Below, one piece after another: positions 46,592 to 55,865 of a DNA stretch of 64,000 nucleotides. The position numbers and the translations under genes are program-made. Under the pieces are notes generated by a model. The model searched no databases and had not been told where the DNA came from. It saw only the letters and a program-made list of their open reading frames with translations. Source of the DNA: an uncultured Opitutales bacterium (lineage in GTDB: Bacteria > Verrucomicrobiota > Verrucomicrobiia > Opitutales > Intestinicryptomonadaceae); contig CALXQW010000037.1 in NCBI GenBank assembly GCA_944390805.1, positions 1 to 64,000 on the forward strand, written 5' to 3'. Position 1 is the stretch's first letter, and every line of letters begins with the position of its first letter.

Positions 46592-47068
46592 ATGGCAGAT
46601 AGTCTGGAAATCTTTAGAAAAGGTGCAAGTTGCGCTCAGAGCGTTCTTGCGGGAAATTGCGCCTTGTGCGGGCTTTCCAGGCAGACGGCATTGAAGATAG
46701 CTGCTCCTTTCGGAGCCGGAGTAGGCCGCATGAGGCATATTTGCGGGGCCTTAAGCGGCGCTTTGATGGTTGCGGGATTAAAATATGCTACCGCTGAAAT
46801 TTCAAAAGAGGAAAAAGCCCGCATCTACAAGATGACGCGTATAATAGCAAAGAGGTTCAAGGAAAAAAACGGATCTATCATATGCGCAGATTTGCTCGGG
46901 TTGGATATATCTGGAAAGGATATGTTTTCCCTTGACGATTCCGCCGAGCCAAGCGACAGAAACAGCTCGTATTATGCCTCAAGACCCTGCCTGAAGATAA
47001 TAGCCTCCGCCGATGAAATCATAGAGGAATTTGTAAAATCCGGCGAGTTTGAAAAAGAGCGTATGTAG
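46592..47068 (+). CDS. C_GCAxxG_C_C family redox-type protein
   Basis: A 158-residue soluble protein of the C_GCAxxG_C_C (DV_1555) family, named for its conserved cysteine pattern. Visible elements are KGASCAQSVL near residue 11, then LCGLSR, the GAGVGRMRHICGALSGALM segment near 56 that carries the family Gly-Cys motif, and later cysteines ADLLG/ICADL and RPCLK. Relatives are thought to bind a metal or iron-sulfur cluster or act in redox, but their role is unproven. It begins 24 bases after ppgK. The next 220 bases hold no gene. Confidence 0.8.
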   Translation: MADSLEIFRKGASCAQSVLAGNCALCGLSRQTALKIAAPFGAGVGRMRHICGALSGALMVAGLKYATAEISKEEKARIYKMTRIIAKRFKEKNGSIICADLLGLDISGKDMFSLDDSAEPSDRNSSYYASRPCLKIIASADEIIEEFVKSGEFEKERM

Positions 47069-47291
47069 GCTTTATACTCTTATATTTCTGCGAGTGTCTT
47101 TATTTGTTTTCATAATATTCTAAACATATTTGAAATATCTATTTACGAGATGTTCTCTGGTAATTTATTTGCACTATTTTGACTTTATTTATATATTGCA
47201 AAAAATACCCTTGTCGCAGGACTTTGTCCATGTATAAGGGAAATATTCATTCCTAAACAAACAACATTAAAACGGAGTTATATTATATATT

Positions 47292-48206
47292 ATGGACAGG
47301 AGAGAATTTCTGGGAAAGTCTGTTGCTGGAGCATTTGTAGGTGCATCGTTTGCGTCTATATTATCGGCGTGTTCGTCGTGGGAAAAGAAATGCGGGCCAG
47401 ATTACAAGATTGGCATTTGCGACTGGAATTTCCGCAAAGCAGAAAACCTTGCAAATTTCGATGACGCAAAAGCTTTTGGTCTTGAGGGCATACAAATTTC
47501 CAAGAAAGATAAGAGCGCTGGAATGTTTGTTTCCCCTGATTTAATGGCAAAATACAAAGCCAAAATAAAGGAGACTGGCATTGAAGTGGCGTCGGTTGCT
47601 CCAACGCACGTCCATGTTAAGCGCATAATGGAAAAACGCGGCGAATGTGTCGAGCTTGTCTGCAGTGCCGTAGATGCCGCATACGAGCTAAACTGCACAA
47701 ATATGCTAATACCTCTTTTCCATCTTCAAGACTTTGCCACAAGAAAAACTGTGGAGCCCAATGTTCTTGCAATAATAGACTTTTTCAAAGAGGTTGCGCC
47801 ATACGCCGAGAAGAAAAATGTCTATTTGAGCATGGAAGACTCTATATCTTCAAAGGACAACAAGCGCATAATAGACGCAGTTGGAAGCGATCATTTGAAG
47901 GTGTATTTGGATATATACAACTGCATGCACTACGGGCACGATACCATTCCGGAAATTTTGGAGCTGCGCGGCGGATACATAGGGCAAGTGCATATGAAAC
48001 ACAACCAGAGCAATCTGCTTTCCGAAAAAGGCGGCTGGCCGGCAGATACTGATAAATGTATAGATGCGCTTCTCGATGTAGGCTACAAGGGCTGGCTGGT
48101 GCTTGAATTCCACGGGTACGATATGAAGAAGTACAAGATGACTTACGACGATCTTATCAAGGCAAATGTTGAATATCTGAAAAACAGTAAGTTTTTTAAG
48201 GCTTAG
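47292..48206 (+). CDS. Tat-exported sugar phosphate isomerase/epimerase-like TIM-barrel protein
   Basis: A 304-residue protein with a Tat-type signal (MDRREFLGK, twin-Arg and Phe-Leu) followed by a hydrophobic stretch and LSAC, so it may also be lipid-anchored. The rest is a xylose-isomerase-like TIM barrel (AP endonuclease 2 family): YKIGICDWNF near residue 40, FGLEGIQISKKD, EVASVAPTH near 100, LSMEDSISS near 188, the metal-site VYLDIYNCMHYGHD near 210, VHMKHNQSN near 235 and VLEFHGYD near 280. The metal-ligand Glu/Asp/His set appears retained, so an isomerase or epimerase activity in the periplasm is plausible. The sugar substrate is unknown. Such Tat-exported family members are common in Planctomycetes and Verrucomicrobia. 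Confidence 0.85.
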   Translation: MDRREFLGKSVAGAFVGASFASILSACSSWEKKCGPDYKIGICDWNFRKAENLANFDDAKAFGLEGIQISKKDKSAGMFVSPDLMAKYKAKIKETGIEVASVAPTHVHVKRIMEKRGECVELVCSAVDAAYELNCTNMLIPLFHLQDFATRKTVEPNVLAIIDFFKEVAPYAEKKNVYLSMEDSISSKDNKRIIDAVGSDHLKVYLDIYNCMHYGHDTIPEILELRGGYIGQVHMKHNQSNLLSEKGGWPADTDKCIDALLDVGYKGWLVLEFHGYDMKKYKMTYDDLIKANVEYLKNSKFFKA

Positions 48207-48239
48207 AGAATTGCCAGTAGAACAGATATTTCTGATGAC

Positions 48240-48280
48240 TGAAAGCTGAAAGGAAAATTCCTTTCGGCTTTCAATTTTTA
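48240..48280 (+). terminator. Rho-independent terminator of the TIM-barrel gene
   Basis: A 15-bp stem (TGAAAGCTGAAAGGA / TCCTTTCGGCTTTCA, one G-T pair) with a short loop is followed by ATTTTTA. Confidence 0.88.
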
Positions 48281-48498
48281 CGCTATACCTTATGAATGAA
48301 TATTTTAATTCTGCATATAGGAAATATCTTTCTATCAGCATAGGAGAATATCAGTTTAGAAGGTAATTTTGCGGAACTTTTATGAAATGGTGCTGATATA
48401 ATATTTATATAAAAAGTTAAATATTTTTGGCTGAAAAATTGCTTGATTGAATAAATCAAAATAATATTCTGCCGAAGATAATTAAGAAAGAAAATATC

Positions 48499-48975
48499 AT
48501 GAAAAAATTAATACCCATACTTCTTTCAGTTGCGTTTATAGCCGGCTGCCAAACTCCGCAGGAAACCCCTCAGAAAATTGCGGTTGATGCGGTTTATAAG
48601 ACGGATAGTCTTATAGCAAAGAATTCAAAAACAGCCGCGGAAGTTGTAGCTACAATGGAGTCTGTAAACCTTTCTGGCTGCCCGGAAGATTTTGCAAAAC
48701 AATATAAGGCATGCATAAAGCCGTGGAGAGATTTTGCAACTCTCGAAAAGCAGATGTACGGAGTAAATACGGCAAAGGCAAAGGAGGATATTGCCTCTTT
48801 CATAGCCGACTACCGTTCAAACTTCTCAAAGGCCGTGGTGAAATTAAAAGGGCAGTGGCCGCAGTTTGCCGATCAGATCTCAAAGATAACATCTGAAATT
48901 GCCGTTGCGGAGACATCTCTTAAGAATATAGGCACGGCTTCAGGAGCGGTTTATCCAAAGGGAATGTTTGACTGA
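48499..48975 (+). CDS. Small alpha-helical lipoprotein of unknown function
   Basis: A 158-residue predicted lipoprotein with lipobox Cys17 (FIAGC). The mature part is mostly helical (AAEVVATMESVNL, EKQMYGVNTAKAKEDI, QFADQISKITSEIAV) with two cysteines (in SGCPED and KACIKP) that could form a disulfide. I recognise no family. It is monocistronic with a strong terminator. The 218 bases before it contain only AT-rich sequence. Confidence 0.75.
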   Translation: MKKLIPILLSVAFIAGCQTPQETPQKIAVDAVYKTDSLIAKNSKTAAEVVATMESVNLSGCPEDFAKQYKACIKPWRDFATLEKQMYGVNTAKAKEDIASFIADYRSNFSKAVVKLKGQWPQFADQISKITSEIAVAETSLKNIGTASGAVYPKGMFD

Positions 48976-49003
48976 TTATAAGAAAATCTGAAATTTCTTA
49001 AGG

Positions 49004-49038
49004 ATACGGTTTCCATTTAGATGGAAACCGTATTTTTT
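49004..49038 (+). terminator. Rho-independent terminator before the SRP RNA gene
   Basis: A perfect 13-bp stem (ATACGGTTTCCAT / ATGGAAACCGTAT) with a TTAG loop is followed by six T residues. Confidence 0.95.
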
Positions 49039-49109
49039 GTGCGCAATAAAGAGATTTTTCAGCTCTTTTTACTTGAAATGTGGGGGGTTTTGTGCGGAAC
49101 TGTAAAGCA

Positions 49110-49210
49110 AGGTCGGGCCCCATGCAACTTCAGCTGCGACGAACCCCGTCAGGTCCGGAAGGAAGCAGCGGTAGCCGCATGCTAAGTGTGCCGTGGGAAG
49201 CCTGGCCCCT
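49110..49210 (+). ncRNA. ffs: Signal recognition particle 4.5S RNA
   Basis: About 100 bases that contain the invariant SRP domain IV hairpin GTCAGGTCCGGAAGGAAGCA (49148-49167) with its GGAA tetraloop. The 5' GGGCC and 3' GGCCC ends (near 49114 and 49204) can pair, and a CCTTTTCT stretch follows. This is the short bacterial type lacking an Alu domain. It binds Ffh and guides co-translational targeting to SecYEG. The ends are approximate. It lies about 18 bases before uppS and may share its transcript. Confidence 0.93.
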
Positions 49211-49227
49211 TTTCTAAATTTTCTTCC

Positions 49228-50004
49228 ATGAAGTTGAGTCGCACAAGAGAATCCATGAAGCAAGAAAATGCTTCCTGCGATAATGCACGCGCGGCTGTAA
49301 AGCCGACGCATGTGCGCCATGTTGCCATAATAATGGACGGAAATGGAAGATGGGCAAAAGAACGCTCTAAACCCAGAATATTCGGCCATAGACAGGGAGC
49401 TAAAGCCATAGAAAAAGTTATGAAAGCGGCGATGGAATGCGGGGTATCTTACCTAACATTGTATGCGTTCTCGTCGGAAAATTGGTCAAGGCCAAAAGAT
49501 GAAGTATCGGCTCTGATGCGTCTGCTGGTTAGCGCGGTTAGAAAATATAAATCAAATTTTGTAAAAAATGAAGTTAGAGTGCATACGATAGGGGACTTGT
49601 CGGCCCTTCCGCAAGATGCACGCAAGGCGGTTGAATCGCTGAAAGACGATACGCGCAACTTCGGTAAATTTAATCTCGTACTGGCGCTAAATTACGGCTC
49701 CCGAGACGAAATAGTCCGCGCGGTGGCAAGGCTGGCGAAATCCGGAAAGAATCTGGAGAAGCTATCTTGGAAAGATGTCGAGGAAGCTCTCGATACAAAA
49801 GGTATTCCGGAGCCAGATCTTGTAATACGCACCTCCGGAGAAAAGCGTCTAAGCAATTTTCTGATGCTCCAGGCGGCGTATTCGGAATTATATTTTACAG
49901 ACGTCTATTGGCCAGATTTCGACGAAGCCGAATTTAAAAAGGCGCTGGCAGATTTCTCGCGCAGAGAACGTAGATACGGAAAAACTGGAGAGCAGCTTAA
50001 ATGA
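49228..50004 (+). CDS. uppS: Isoprenyl transferase (undecaprenyl diphosphate synthase)
   Basis: Predicted cytoplasmic cis-prenyltransferase of 258 residues that makes undecaprenyl diphosphate, the lipid carrier for cell-wall synthesis. I choose ATG 49228; ATG 49255 is an alternative, and the ATG at 49186 lies inside the SRP RNA. The catalytic Asp is in the IIMDGNGRWA motif near residue 35, with GHRQGAKA, LTLYAFSSENW near 85, and the late RTSGEKRLSNFL and SELYFTDVYWPDF motifs. It opens the uppS-cdsA-dxr-rseP-ispG operon, all overlapping or nearly so. Confidence 0.95.
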   Translation: MKLSRTRESMKQENASCDNARAAVKPTHVRHVAIIMDGNGRWAKERSKPRIFGHRQGAKAIEKVMKAAMECGVSYLTLYAFSSENWSRPKDEVSALMRLLVSAVRKYKSNFVKNEVRVHTIGDLSALPQDARKAVESLKDDTRNFGKFNLVLALNYGSRDEIVRAVARLAKSGKNLEKLSWKDVEEALDTKGIPEPDLVIRTSGEKRLSNFLMLQAAYSELYFTDVYWPDFDEAEFKKALADFSRRERRYGKTGEQLK

Positions 50005-50837
50005 GAAAACGCATATTTAGCACGCTCGCGTTGTGGGCGGTTTTGTTTCTTGCAATTTATTACGGTGGAGTTTACGGATTCTTTGTTCTTATACTTGTGC
50101 TGAGCATGCTGAGCCTGCGCGAGATATGCGCACTTCTTCGTCACTGCGGATTTAAGCCTGCCGACATATTTGTTCAGGCAGGAGGACTTCTTATAATATG
50201 CGCTCCGATGGCTGCCCATATTGCGGGGTGCAATGTGCATGCAATAGGTTCTGCAACACTCGGTTTGCTGATGGTAGCTTTGGGAATTTGGTGCCTTAAA
50301 AGGCCTTTCGACTCTTTTATAGAAAAAAGCGTAATTCCCACATTTTTGGCGTTGGCGCTTGTGCCTTTCATGCTGCAATGGCTTGTTGTAATTGCTTTGA
50401 AATTTTCATATTCCGAATATTCCGGAGTACTCATAGCACTGTGGGCAATAGCTGCTGCAAAATTTACAGATGTAGGAGGATATGCGGTGGGGTCGGCTTT
50501 TGGAAGGCATGCTCTGGCGCCAAATATAAGCCCGAATAAGAGCTGGGAAGGATTTATAGGCGGATTGCTTTCGTCTATGGCGGTATCTATTCTATTTGTA
50601 TGGGGATTTGGAAAGATGCTTCCGGATTCCTTCGGCATCTGGACTGCGGCGTTTGCGTCGGTTCCGATAGGCGCGGCGGGGTTATTTTCCGATTTGTTGG
50701 AATCTGTACTAAAGCGCAGGGCTGGGCAGAAAGATTCTGGCGCGGTAATTCCAGGCATAGGCGGCGCTTTGGATTTGTCGGATTCTATGCTGCTAAGCGC
50801 GCCGGTGGCATATATAATTTTAACAGCTATACTTTAA
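50001..50837 (+). CDS. cdsA: Phosphatidate cytidylyltransferase
   Basis: Predicted inner-membrane enzyme of 278 residues that makes CDP-diacylglycerol from phosphatidate and CTP. It has about eight hydrophobic helices. The CDS family signature is at the C-terminus: LLESVLKRRAGQKDSG followed by IPGIGGALDLSDSML near residue 250, which holds the metal-binding Asp residues. KFTDVGGYAVGSAFGRH near 155 and SPNKSWEGFIGG near 175 are also family marks. The start overlaps the uppS stop by 4 bases (ATGA). Placement next to uppS is the common bacterial arrangement. Confidence 0.94.
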   Translation: MRKRIFSTLALWAVLFLAIYYGGVYGFFVLILVLSMLSLREICALLRHCGFKPADIFVQAGGLLIICAPMAAHIAGCNVHAIGSATLGLLMVALGIWCLKRPFDSFIEKSVIPTFLALALVPFMLQWLVVIALKFSYSEYSGVLIALWAIAAAKFTDVGGYAVGSAFGRHALAPNISPNKSWEGFIGGLLSSMAVSILFVWGFGKMLPDSFGIWTAAFASVPIGAAGLFSDLLESVLKRRAGQKDSGAVIPGIGGALDLSDSMLLSAPVAYIILTAIL

Positions 50838-50843
50838 TTTATC

Positions 50844-52013
50844 ATGCTTAAACTAAAACTTGCCATACTCGGCGCGACAGGCTCAATTGGAGACAGCACG
50901 CTAAAAGTTGCGGCAAAAAATCCGGATAGAATTGAAATTCCGGCAATAGCCGCAAATAAAAATTGGAGAAAACTTCTTAAAATAGCGCAGGACTTCAACG
51001 TTGCGCATGTGGGAATTTTCGATGAAAATGCCTATAAAGAGGCGAAGGAATCTGGACTATTTGAGGGCAAAAAGCTCTATTGCGGGTTGTCGGGACTGAC
51101 AGAAATTGCAACTTTGCCTGAAGTCAATATGGTTGTAGCCGCCGTTGTAGGGACTACGGCCCTCAAACCAACTTTGGCAGCGATAGAGGCTGGCAAGGAT
51201 ATTGCGCTGGCAAATAAAGAGCTTTTGGTGATGGCGGGGAAATTCGTGATGGAGGCGGCACGGCGTAAAAAGGTTAGAATGCTGCCGCTCGATAGCGAGC
51301 ATAATGCAATATTCCAATGCCTGCACGGCGAGCGCCGTTGCGATGTTGCAAAGCTTCTTATTACGGCCTCAGGTGGCATGTTCCGCGACTACACCTACGA
51401 ACAGATGCTTCAGATAAAGCCCGCCGATGCTTTGAAACATCCCAACTGGAACATGGGACCAAAAGTTACGATAGACTCTTCAACTCTTGCGAACAAGGGC
51501 CTGGAGGTGATAGAGGCAAAGTGGCTTTTCGATATGACGCCCGATCAGATACAAGTTGTTGTGCACCGCCAAAGCTATGTGCACTCAATGGTTCAGTTTG
51601 TTGACGGTTCTATACTTGCACACATATCGCCGCCATCAATGACCTTTGCAATATCGCACAGCATACTGTATCCTGAGCGAGGGAATCAGGTGTGCGAACC
51701 TCTCGATTTTACAAAGGTAATATCTATGGATTTCGCCCCGCCGGATACAGTTCGCTTTCCCTGTCTGAGGCACGCCTACGGCGCGCTGCGGGCTGGCGGC
51801 ACGGCTACAACTGCTTTCAACGCCTCAAACGAAGTTGCTGTTGCGGAATTTATAAAGGGCAACATACGCTGGGTGGATATAGCATCGGTGGTGGGCGAGA
51901 CTTTGTCGGCGTTTAATCCTATAGAGCCGACAAGTCTCGACGATATTCTTGAGTCTGATTCTCTTGCGCGTGCGCGCGCGGCGGAGATAATAAAAAATAA
52001 ATTCCTACATTAA
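50844..52013 (+). CDS. dxr: 1-deoxy-D-xylulose 5-phosphate reductoisomerase
   Basis: Predicted cytoplasmic MEP-pathway enzyme of 389 residues that converts DXP to MEP with NADPH. The NADPH-binding GATGSIGDST motif is at residue 9. ALANKELLVMAG near 115 and LPLDSEHNAIFQCL near 145 with the metal-binding Asp and Glu follow, and then the ITASGGMFRD and HPNWNMGPKVTIDSSTLANKG stretch, which is highly conserved (active-site region). The start is 6 bases after cdsA and the stop overlaps the rseP start by one base. With ispG three genes later, it shows that this organism makes isoprenoids through the MEP route. Confidence 0.96.
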   Translation: MLKLKLAILGATGSIGDSTLKVAAKNPDRIEIPAIAANKNWRKLLKIAQDFNVAHVGIFDENAYKEAKESGLFEGKKLYCGLSGLTEIATLPEVNMVVAAVVGTTALKPTLAAIEAGKDIALANKELLVMAGKFVMEAARRKKVRMLPLDSEHNAIFQCLHGERRCDVAKLLITASGGMFRDYTYEQMLQIKPADALKHPNWNMGPKVTIDSSTLANKGLEVIEAKWLFDMTPDQIQVVVHRQSYVHSMVQFVDGSILAHISPPSMTFAISHSILYPERGNQVCEPLDFTKVISMDFAPPDTVRFPCLRHAYGALRAGGTATTAFNASNEVAVAEFIKGNIRWVDIASVVGETLSAFNPIEPTSLDDILESDSLARARAAEIIKNKFLH

Positions 52014-53848
52014 TGTCTTCCTACGCGGATATATTTACTCAGACCTGGGCGGTGCTGTTAGTCATTTTGTTTTTTGGCGGATCGATATTCGTACATGAAT
52101 TCGGGCATTTTCTTGCCGCAAAATGGCGCGGGCTTAAGGTATTGAGGTTTTCCATAGGTTTCGGGCCAAAGCTGTTTTCATGGAAAGGAGCGGACGGTTG
52201 CGAATATAGAGTATCGCTCTTGCCATTGGGCGGATATGTCGCGCTGCCGCAACTGGCGGATATGGGCGCTCTTGAAGGGGGATCGGCTTCTGAAGGAGAA
52301 TTGCCTGAAGATTCGGATAATTCCAACTATAAAAAAAATCTAAGTTTTTTTGACAAGTTTGCAGTAAGCGCAGCTGGAGCGTTCTTCAATGTGCTTTTTG
52401 CCGCTGTGCTCGCTTGCGGCGTGTGGATTCTTGGATTGCCGGAAAGCGGAGCGTACAACACAAACCAAGTTGGATTTGTTCCGGAAAAATTAAACACTAT
52501 AGATTCTCGCACCATAGACAACCCGGCGTATCTTGCGGGGATAAAACCCGGAGATAGAATAGTTGAAGTTGATGGTAGAAAGGTGTCTAAATTTACAGAT
52601 ATTTTAGAATATGTAATGTTGGGAGCCGGCAGAACTCAAGACGGCAAGCCGAGTTGCGTTTTTACCGTTCTTCGCGATGGGAAAACTTTTGATGTTAATA
52701 TTTATCCGGTTTTATACAGCACTAATCCTCAAACTGTAGATTCGGTGAGAATGGTTGGACTGCTGCCGGCAATGAAGCTGAAAGTTTTGCAAATTCTAAA
52801 AGACTCCGCGGCGGAAAAAGCCGGATTAAAAGTTGGAGATATAGTAGTTGCGGTAGGCGGGGAAAAGATGTATTCAAACCAACATGTTTCTGCAAAGCTG
52901 GACACCTTGTCAGACGGGGAAAGCATTGATGTTGATATATTGCGCGGCGGCAAACCCATGCAGCTGAAAGCAACTCCAAGCAGAATATATACAACCAGGC
53001 CTTTATGTACAATAAAGCTTGGCAACAGAGGAGGAGAACTGAGCTTTATGACTGTTGGAGGAAATTCGCAAGAAGCCCATTCAGTAGATTTAAAGGGCAG
53101 GGCGGCTGTATATGCAGTAGATAAGTCTGATCCGCGCCTTTCACAGATAAATACCGGAGATATACTGATAAAGATTTCCGACAAATCCATAAGCACTCTT
53201 ACGCAGCTATCCATACTTGCGCAAAACGGCATCAAGAACGGAGGTACAGCACTTGTATTTTTGGGTGCTGACGGCAAACTGAAAGAATTAGTTTTGCCAA
53301 AAGATGCCTCCGTTGAAATTTCACCTGCGGGAGAAAGGGTAATGCTCGGATATGTGATAGGCTCGGATATGGTTATCGCCCACCCAAATGTCTTAGAGCA
53401 GTTTGAAGATGCCTTGCGCAAGACGTGGGATTCAATAGCAAGCTTGGTAAATCCCAAAAGCGATGTTGGAATAAGCCAGCTTGCAGGGCCTGTTGATATA
53501 GTTAGAATAATGCATAGGCTCTCGCTTTCGGACTTCTCCTTGATACTTTCGTTTGCAGTATTGCTCAATATAAATTTGGCAATACTTAATCTGCTACCAA
53601 TACCCGTATTGGACGGAGGGCATATACTCTTTGCGTTTATTGCAAAATTAAGAGGAGAGCCTCTGCCGGAAAAAATAGTGGCGTCTTTGCAGGGAATATT
53701 TATGCTGCTCTTTATGGCGCTGATGTTCTATGTGATATATGGCGGAATATGGCGCTGGGCGGGAGATAGGCAGATGTCGGATTACGACGGAATCCGCAAC
53801 GAATTTTTCATAGATATACCTCAAAATTTTAACGACGATGGAAAATAG
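52013..53848 (+). CDS. rseP: RseP-type site-2 intramembrane metalloprotease, extended form with PDZ domains
   Basis: Predicted inner-membrane zinc protease of 611 residues, related to E. coli RseP, which cuts anti-sigma factors and signal-peptide remnants. The zinc motif HEFGH is at residues 28-32 in the first membrane helix. The second catalytic motif, LLPIPVLDGGH, lies near residue 535 in the third helix. Between them are two clear PDZ domains (AGIKPGDRIVEVDG near 176; AGLKVGDIVVAVGG near 269) and a third PDZ-like segment (INTGDILIKISD near 380), making it longer than the usual 450 residues. It overlaps dxr by one base and ispG by 11 bases. Its substrates cannot be deduced. Confidence 0.93.
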   Translation: MSSYADIFTQTWAVLLVILFFGGSIFVHEFGHFLAAKWRGLKVLRFSIGFGPKLFSWKGADGCEYRVSLLPLGGYVALPQLADMGALEGGSASEGELPEDSDNSNYKKNLSFFDKFAVSAAGAFFNVLFAAVLACGVWILGLPESGAYNTNQVGFVPEKLNTIDSRTIDNPAYLAGIKPGDRIVEVDGRKVSKFTDILEYVMLGAGRTQDGKPSCVFTVLRDGKTFDVNIYPVLYSTNPQTVDSVRMVGLLPAMKLKVLQILKDSAAEKAGLKVGDIVVAVGGEKMYSNQHVSAKLDTLSDGESIDVDILRGGKPMQLKATPSRIYTTRPLCTIKLGNRGGELSFMTVGGNSQEAHSVDLKGRAAVYAVDKSDPRLSQINTGDILIKISDKSISTLTQLSILAQNGIKNGGTALVFLGADGKLKELVLPKDASVEISPAGERVMLGYVIGSDMVIAHPNVLEQFEDALRKTWDSIASLVNPKSDVGISQLAGPVDIVRIMHRLSLSDFSLILSFAVLLNINLAILNLLPIPVLDGGHILFAFIAKLRGEPLPEKIVASLQGIFMLLFMALMFYVIYGGIWRWAGDRQMSDYDGIRNEFFIDIPQNFNDDGK

Positions 53849-55670
53849 CTATACACAATCGCGTTTCAACCGCGTAAGAAGGAAGACTTCGGAAGTCATG
53901 GTTGGAAATGTTGGAATAGGCGGAAACAATCCGATAAGGATTCAATCTATGACCAACACAAAAACGTGCGACGTTGCCGCATCGGTTGCCCAGTGCATAC
54001 AACTGGCTGAGGCCGGCTGCGAGATAATAAGGCTCACCGCACAAAATCTCGATGCTGCAAGGGCGTTAAAAGACATATCAAAACAGTTCCGCGCCGCAGG
54101 ATTTTCAAATCCGCTTGTGGCGGACATACATTTTTTGCCGCAAACGGCCATGGAAGCTGTGGAGCATGTGGAGAAAATTAGGGTAAATCCGGGGAATTTT
54201 AGCGACAAGAAAAAATCTGTTCCGGTTGAATATACAGACTCTTTATATGCGGAGGAATTGGACAAGGTAAGAGAGAAATTTACTCCGCTCGTATTGCGCT
54301 GCAAAGAGCTGGGTAGAGCAATGAGAATAGGGACAAACCATGGATCTTTGTCGGACAGGATAGTCAGCCGCTATGGAGACACATCTTTCGGCATGGTGGA
54401 GGCCGCTCTTGAATTTGCCCGCATATGTGAAGATTTAAACTTTAAAAACCTGGTATTTTCATTCAAGTCCAGCAACACGAGAGTTATGATAGACACGTAC
54501 CGCCTTGCGGTAAAAATGATGGCGCAGGAAGGAATGAACTATCCGTTGCATTTGGGTGTTACTGAGGCTGGCTTCGGAAGAGACGCCCGCATAAAAAGCG
54601 CGATAGGAATAGGATCTTTGTTGCTTGACGGACTGGGAGACACCATACGAGTATCTCTTACGGAAGATCCCGTGCAAGAATTGCCCGTAGCCAGGGAGAT
54701 AGCTAGAATAGCCTCCCTTGCGGATTCGGATACGCCGTCGGAGCAGATAGCGGAAGATATAGATTTTTATTCATACAAGCGCAGAGCGGCGCAATTGGTG
54801 GAAATTTCCGACAAAGTTAAAGTTGGCGCTGGAACTATACCGTCTGTAATTGAAATTGTAGGGCAAGATAAAAATGCGTCCGAAGCAGCAGAAGTTTCTG
54901 TTAAGAAGATTTCCTGCGGCGCATATGTCGGCGGCGGTCTAATAATAAAGAAATATTCAACCCCCTCTGAGCTTGAGTCTGATTTATCCGCAAATCCAGA
55001 TAAAATAATAGCCGCGGAGATTTCATCGGCAAAAATAGATTCTTTTGCCGATGTACTCAAAAATGCGTTAAAGAGGATAATTATAGTTCCATCTGCTGCG
55101 CAGGGGAAAGATCACGCAGTTGGAGAAGCCAGAAGGATTGTTGCAAAGCTCGATTCTATGGGGCTTGCACTTCCGGTAATGCTTGTATTTAACCGTGAAA
55201 AATTGATAGATAAAAATGGAGATTTTGACTCTCGCCTAGACGAGGCGTCTATGTATTTGGGGTCTTTATTGGCTGACGGCATTGGCGACTGTGTTTGCGT
55301 AAATATCTCCGAAGACAATCTTGAGAACGCAAAAATTGCCTTAGATATTCTTCAGGGAGCGAGGGCTCGTAAGAGCAAGGCTGAATATATTGCCTGCCCA
55401 AGTTGCGGCAGAACTCTTTACAATATTCAGGAAACAGCGGCAAAGATAAAGGCTCATACGGAGCATATGAAAGGCATAACCATCGGAATAATGGGCTGCA
55501 TTGTAAATGGGCCCGGGGAAATGGCCGACGCCGATTATGGATATGTAGGCGGAGCTCCCGGAAAGATAAATTTGTACAAGGCAAAGAAATGCGTTGAGAT
55601 GAATATTCCGCAAGAAGAGGCCTTGGAGCATCTGCTTAAGCTGATTGAAGAGGATATGAAGAATAAATAG
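53838..55670 (+). CDS. ispG: 4-hydroxy-3-methylbut-2-en-1-yl diphosphate synthase, long form
   Basis: Predicted cytoplasmic [4Fe-4S] enzyme of 610 residues that makes HMBPP from MEcPP in the MEP pathway. The N-terminal TIM barrel starts after MVGNVGIGGNNPIRIQSM, with ADIHFLPQ near 97, RVNPGNF near 117 and IGTNHGSLSDR near 158. A large central insertion (about residues 280-480) makes this the long type known from plants, Bacteroidetes and chlamydiae. The cluster-binding C-terminal domain has CPSCGR near 517 and MGCIVNGPGEMADADYGYVGG near 552. It ends the operon, overlapping rseP by 11 bases, and a terminator follows. Confidence 0.96.
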   Translation: MENSYTQSRFNRVRRKTSEVMVGNVGIGGNNPIRIQSMTNTKTCDVAASVAQCIQLAEAGCEIIRLTAQNLDAARALKDISKQFRAAGFSNPLVADIHFLPQTAMEAVEHVEKIRVNPGNFSDKKKSVPVEYTDSLYAEELDKVREKFTPLVLRCKELGRAMRIGTNHGSLSDRIVSRYGDTSFGMVEAALEFARICEDLNFKNLVFSFKSSNTRVMIDTYRLAVKMMAQEGMNYPLHLGVTEAGFGRDARIKSAIGIGSLLLDGLGDTIRVSLTEDPVQELPVAREIARIASLADSDTPSEQIAEDIDFYSYKRRAAQLVEISDKVKVGAGTIPSVIEIVGQDKNASEAAEVSVKKISCGAYVGGGLIIKKYSTPSELESDLSANPDKIIAAEISSAKIDSFADVLKNALKRIIIVPSAAQGKDHAVGEARRIVAKLDSMGLALPVMLVFNREKLIDKNGDFDSRLDEASMYLGSLLADGIGDCVCVNISEDNLENAKIALDILQGARARKSKAEYIACPSCGRTLYNIQETAAKIKAHTEHMKGITIGIMGCIVNGPGEMADADYGYVGGAPGKINLYKAKKCVEMNIPQEEALEHLLKLIEEDMKNK

Positions 55671-55689
55671 TCCTAAAATTTAGAACATT

Positions 55690-55731
55690 AATACGGAGGA
55701 GCGCCGCAGTTGTATTCCTCCGTATTTTTTA
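55690..55731 (+). terminator. Rho-independent terminator of the uppS-ispG operon
   Basis: An 11-bp stem (AATACGGAGGA / TCCTCCGTATT) with a 15-base loop is followed by TTTTTATTT, 20 bases after the ispG stop. Confidence 0.9.
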
Positions 55732-55865
55732 TTTACAGACAAATTGATGTTCTTTAGATGGTTTTATGCCTTTTTGTTTTGATTGGCATTATATTATGTT
55801 TTGCAATAGCTTAAGAAAAAATATAATGTCTATAAAATCTAATTTACACATCAGGATTATCCAAA

